A DNA stretch of 6,863 bases from Patescibacteria group bacterium (lineage in GTDB: Bacteria > Patescibacteriota > Microgenomatia > Levybacterales > UBA12049), in assembly GCA_018900295.1 (NCBI GenBank), contig JAHIGH010000071.1, forward strand, positions 1 through 6,863, read 5' to 3'. Made by a program: the position numbers and the translations under genes. Position 1 is the first letter of the stretch. Each line of letters opens with the position of its first letter. Positions 4,565-6,863 of the stretch are shown piece by piece. Below the pieces are notes generated by a model that worked only from the letters and a program-made list of their open reading frames with translations, did no database searches and was not told the DNA's origin.

Positions 4565-5307
4565 AATAAAGGCACAGTTAATGAAGGATTCACTACCTGA
4601 TTCTCATCGGAAGAATTACCATCATCCCACCTTGACAACTTACTAAATACATTATTATTTTCCGCAGATAAAGGATTGATTGGCTTATCTTCTAAAATAA
4701 GTGGTTTTTCATACGGTTTACTATAAAATAACAATGAAATATACACATCATCGCTGATTATATCTACTAATTCTATCTGACTAATCGGCAACTTTTCTCC
4801 AATCTGGGTAATAAAATTCTTTATTTTATCTACATCCCCATTCAAATAAAGCGACAACTTAGTCATAGTTGAGTCATCCGATTTAGATTCTATCTTTATT
4901 TCCCCCGAAATACTGGAAACCAATCCCAAATTAAAACTAAAATCATCAATAGAAACACCTGATTTCGCTGCTGCCATCGTAACGGCATCAATAATTACTC
5001 CGAAATCCTTTTCTACAGGCAATGCTAGATTAGCAAGTCTTCTATTTTTCTCAAGTAAATCTTTATTTAACTCTGACATAAAACTTATATTTTCTCGAAG
5101 AATTTTTATTTTTTGAAGCGTAGCTGCTTCCTCATCTCTTATTGAAAACCAATTTTGTAATTGAGGAATTACTACTTGAAAAATAAGTATTAAGCTAACA
5201 AGGATACATATGGATAAATTAAATAAATAAAAATAAGAAGAATCCTTATAGCGAAAATATAAAAACCTTAAAGTCTTTTGTCCACGCCAAACCTCAATTT
5301 TCATCAT
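4561..5307 (-). CDS. pilO: Type IV pilus alignment protein PilO-like
   Basis: An inner-membrane protein that pairs with PilN and links the PilM ring to the pilus machinery. It is 248 aa: a short cytoplasmic N-terminus, one membrane segment (about 25-48), a charged coiled-coil (about 51-93, rich in Glu, Lys and Leu) and a PilO-type ferredoxin-like domain (about 98-205, from LPVEKDFGVIIDAV through the SQIELVDIISDD region). The last 40 residues are a polar, probably disordered tail (NPLSAENNNVF, DDGNSSDENQ). The identity rests mainly on position third after pilM and pilN and on the topology; PilO sequences are poorly conserved. The ATG overlaps the pilN TGA by 4 nt; a second ATG follows directly. 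The stop TAG overlaps the trmD stop by 4 nt on the opposite strand. Confidence 0.8.
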   Translation of the reverse strand: MMKIEVWRGQKTLRFLYFRYKDSSYFYLFNLSICILVSLILIFQVVIPQLQNWFSIRDEEAATLQKIKILRENISFMSELNKDLLEKNRRLANLALPVEKDFGVIIDAVTMAAAKSGVSIDDFSFNLGLVSSISGEIKIESKSDDSTMTKLSLYLNGDVDKIKNFITQIGEKLPISQIELVDIISDDVYISLLFYSKPYEKPLILEDKPINPLSAENNNVFSKLSRWDDGNSSDENQVVNPSLTVPLF

Positions 5308-5846
5308 ACAGAAAACAAGTCAACAATTAAAACAAATTTTCTATTTTTTTCATCCATCGACAAACTACTCATATAAACACGGACAAAATCACGTCCGGTA
5401 CCGGTAATTGAAGCAAGACCATTAAGCAACTCATCAAGCGATATTAAATTACTACTGGAAAATGTTAATGTATATTTTGTTTTAGTCATCAACAAATCAT
5501 CGAACATTACGTCAGCTCTCATTTTGCTTCGAACAATATCTAATTTTTTATCATAATATGTACGCTCATCAAGTATCTTACGAATACTGTTACCTCTATC
5601 ATTAACAAATGCAAGCTTATTCATATCAAGCTGAAAAAAAGTTAGATCGGCTCTTGCTTTTTGTTCTTCAAGACGAAGTTTCGGCAAAGAGGAAAAATAA
5701 ATAAAAATAGAAAGTATTACAGAAAAAGCACCAACAATAAATAATAAACCTATTGCTACAAAATGTAAAATCTTCAATCGATTTTTTACAGAATCGAAAA
5801 CTTTAGCATTATGCCTATCAATCAATAAATTAATTCCTTTATTCAT
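5304..5846 (-). CDS. pilN: Type IV pilus assembly protein PilN-like
   Basis: A bitopic membrane protein whose N-terminal tail docks on cytoplasmic PilM and whose outer domain pairs with PilO. It is 180 aa. Residues 1-8 include INLL (5-8), the PilM-binding motif characteristic of PilN (usually INLLP). One membrane segment spans about 26-52 (VAIGLLFIVGAFSVILSIFI). A coiled-coil region rich in Lys, Arg, Glu and Leu runs to about 110, then a small alpha/beta domain ends in FVLIVDLFSV. The INLL proline is absent here (INLLID). The start overlaps the end of pilM by 8 nt and the stop overlaps the pilO start by 4 nt, so translation is probably coupled. The call is supported by motif, topology and order together. 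Confidence 0.85.
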   Translation of the reverse strand: MNKGINLLIDRHNAKVFDSVKNRLKILHFVAIGLLFIVGAFSVILSIFIYFSSLPKLRLEEQKARADLTFFQLDMNKLAFVNDRGNSIRKILDERTYYDKKLDIVRSKMRADVMFDDLLMTKTKYTLTFSSSNLISLDELLNGLASITGTGRDFVRVYMSSLSMDEKNRKFVLIVDLFSV

Positions 5847-6863
5847 AGTCCTTTAATGCCAAACCTATGGAAACAGCAAACTCAGGGCCACGGGACTCAA
5901 TATCCTTAGGAACACCCTGAATATTCAACAATTTCCAAGGATTTCCGATTACTGTCTCTATTCCTATGTTCTTAACAAAATATGAATCGATTCCCGCGAG
6001 AGAAGCGCTGCCTCCGGTTAGCAGCAATTGCACTATAGGAAATTCGTTCTGATATTTATCAGAATAAAAATTTATTGCTTTTTTAATTTCTGTTACCATA
6101 GTAAACAATATTGGTTGTATAGCATTGCTTATCTTCCCTCCAAAATCGCTATCCATCAGACCATAAATTTTTTTATATTCTTCTGCCTGCGGAAGCGCAA
6201 ATCCAAAATCAGCCGAAATTGCTCGCGTCAAAGCAATGCCACCCAACGGAATTATATAAGTAAAAACAACACTGCCATTCTGAACAATCGAAACCGAAGT
6301 ATTCAAAGCACCAATATTCATAATAAGCGAAGTTGGAAAATTTTCATCTGAAACCAAACTTCGAATGACTGATAAAATTTCCGTCTCAATACTGGTAATT
6401 GAAAGACCGGCTAATTCAAGTATACTTTGATATCGTTTGATAGTTTGTATAGGCGCTGCTACAAGTAATACTTGCATTTTCTTAGACACTTGTCCGCTTT
6501 TAATTTTTTTTAAAATACTCCAATCCAAAGTCATCGTATCAAGCGAAGCCGGAATATACTGCTCTGCCTCCCAATAAATTGCGCTTGACAACTCCTTCTC
6601 TGACAAATTCGGCATATCAATAACTTTTGTATACACACGATTTTCCGGAAGGGCGATACTCACATTATTTGTAGTTATCTTTGCATCAATAACTAATTTA
6701 TTAATTGCGGCTGCCAATTCCTGATGATCCAAAGGAGATTCAGACGACATGCTTTTTACAGGTGTTGGAGCTGAAAGGGCAGATATATATTTAATACCTT
6801 TTTTATCATTTTCCAACCAACATGCCCTCATTGTTGTTATTCCAATATCTAATCCAAAAACAG
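5839..6863 (-). CDS. pilM: Type IV pilus assembly protein PilM, 5' end outside window
   Basis: An actin-like cytoplasmic ATPase-fold protein that binds the PilN tail and supports pilus assembly. The frame stays open to the right edge: the residues before the ATG at 6831 read VFGLDIGITT, the phosphate-1 loop found at the very start of PilM. The true start is therefore just beyond 6863, and M6831 is internal. Counting from that internal Met, recognisable parts are DMPNLSEKELSSAIYWEAEQYIP (72-94, the usual PilM block), MNIGALNTSVSIVQNG (171-186, the second phosphate loop), PLGGIALTRAIS (194-205) and LLLTGGSASLAGI (272-284, adenosine motif), followed by GNPW. About 342 of an expected 350 residues are visible. 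It is first of the visible pilMNO genes; further pil genes and the promoter would lie to the right. Confidence 0.93.
   Translation of the reverse strand, partial: VFGLDIGITTMRACWLENDKKGIKYISALSAPTPVKSMSSESPLDHQELAAAINKLVIDAKITTNNVSIALPENRVYTKVIDMPNLSEKELSSAIYWEAEQYIPASLDTMTLDWSILKKIKSGQVSKKMQVLLVAAPIQTIKRYQSILELAGLSITSIETEILSVIRSLVSDENFPTSLIMNIGALNTSVSIVQNGSVVFTYIIPLGGIALTRAISADFGFALPQAEEYKKIYGLMDSDFGGKISNAIQPILFTMVTEIKKAINFYSDKYQNEFPIVQLLLTGGSASLAGIDSYFVKNIGIETVIGNPWKLLNIQGVPKDIESRGPEFAVSIGLALKDYE

Noticed and set aside
6028..6351. 107-codon open frame on the + strand
   Set aside because: It is antisense to conserved pilM motifs and reads as low-complexity sequence; a shadow.
1..6863. CRISPR array, tRNA, rRNA or riboswitch
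   Set aside because: No regularly spaced repeats, no cloverleaf with a TTCGA-type arm and no rRNA-like sequence were seen on either strand; intergenic gaps are short.

Overview
The window looks like part of a small, streamlined, AT-rich bacterial genome, most likely a member of the Candidate Phyla Radiation (Patescibacteria, possibly the Microgenomates side). The signs are short or overlapping genes, almost no Shine-Dalgarno sequences, compact versions of NusB, S16 and L32, a KhpA gene next to rpsP without rimM, and dispersed low-complexity repeats that are translated inside genes. The lineage is an inference from gene content and style; no marker here settles it.

Left edge (1-387). The window opens in the last 45 codons of an IS3-type transposase on the + strand. 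It ends inside a probable right terminal inverted repeat finishing at 141. Beyond that (142-387) lies a probable gene relic on the - strand. It reads in the same frame as the glutamine synthetase, carries an internal TAA, and is cut off at the IS boundary.

Glutamine synthetase (388-1824, - strand). This is a stand-alone, divergent type I glutamine synthetase with its own sigma-70-like promoter. The promoter position rules out the longer possible start. A GC-rich palindrome of REP/MITE style (1932-1980) separates it from the next operon.

Information-processing operon (2035-4564, + strand). The order is rpmF - nusB - rnc - rpsP - khpA - trmD. Genes overlap or lie within 32 nt of each other. 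Together they supply two ribosomal proteins (L32, S16), an rRNA transcription factor (NusB), the rRNA-processing nuclease (RNase III), a small KH RNA-binding protein (KhpA) and the tRNA m1G37 methyltransferase (TrmD). Two promoter-like boxes, before rpmF and before rpsP, lie so close to the ATG that the mRNAs would be leaderless or nearly so. TrmD carries an in-frame insertion of an AT-rich repeat and a C-terminal tail made from a second, hairpin-forming repeat.

Type IV pilus operon (4561-6863, - strand). pilM (5' end beyond the window), pilN and pilO overlap one another and converge on trmD with a 4-nt overlap. They encode the actin-like cytoplasmic protein and the two bitopic membrane proteins of the pilus alignment subcomplex, which in this kind of organism would serve attachment, motility or DNA uptake.

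I did not find a convincing novel multi-gene system. The most interesting points are the IS/relic junction, the repeats turned into protein sequence in TrmD, the leaderless promoters, and an Asp-to-Asn change in the RNase III active site.
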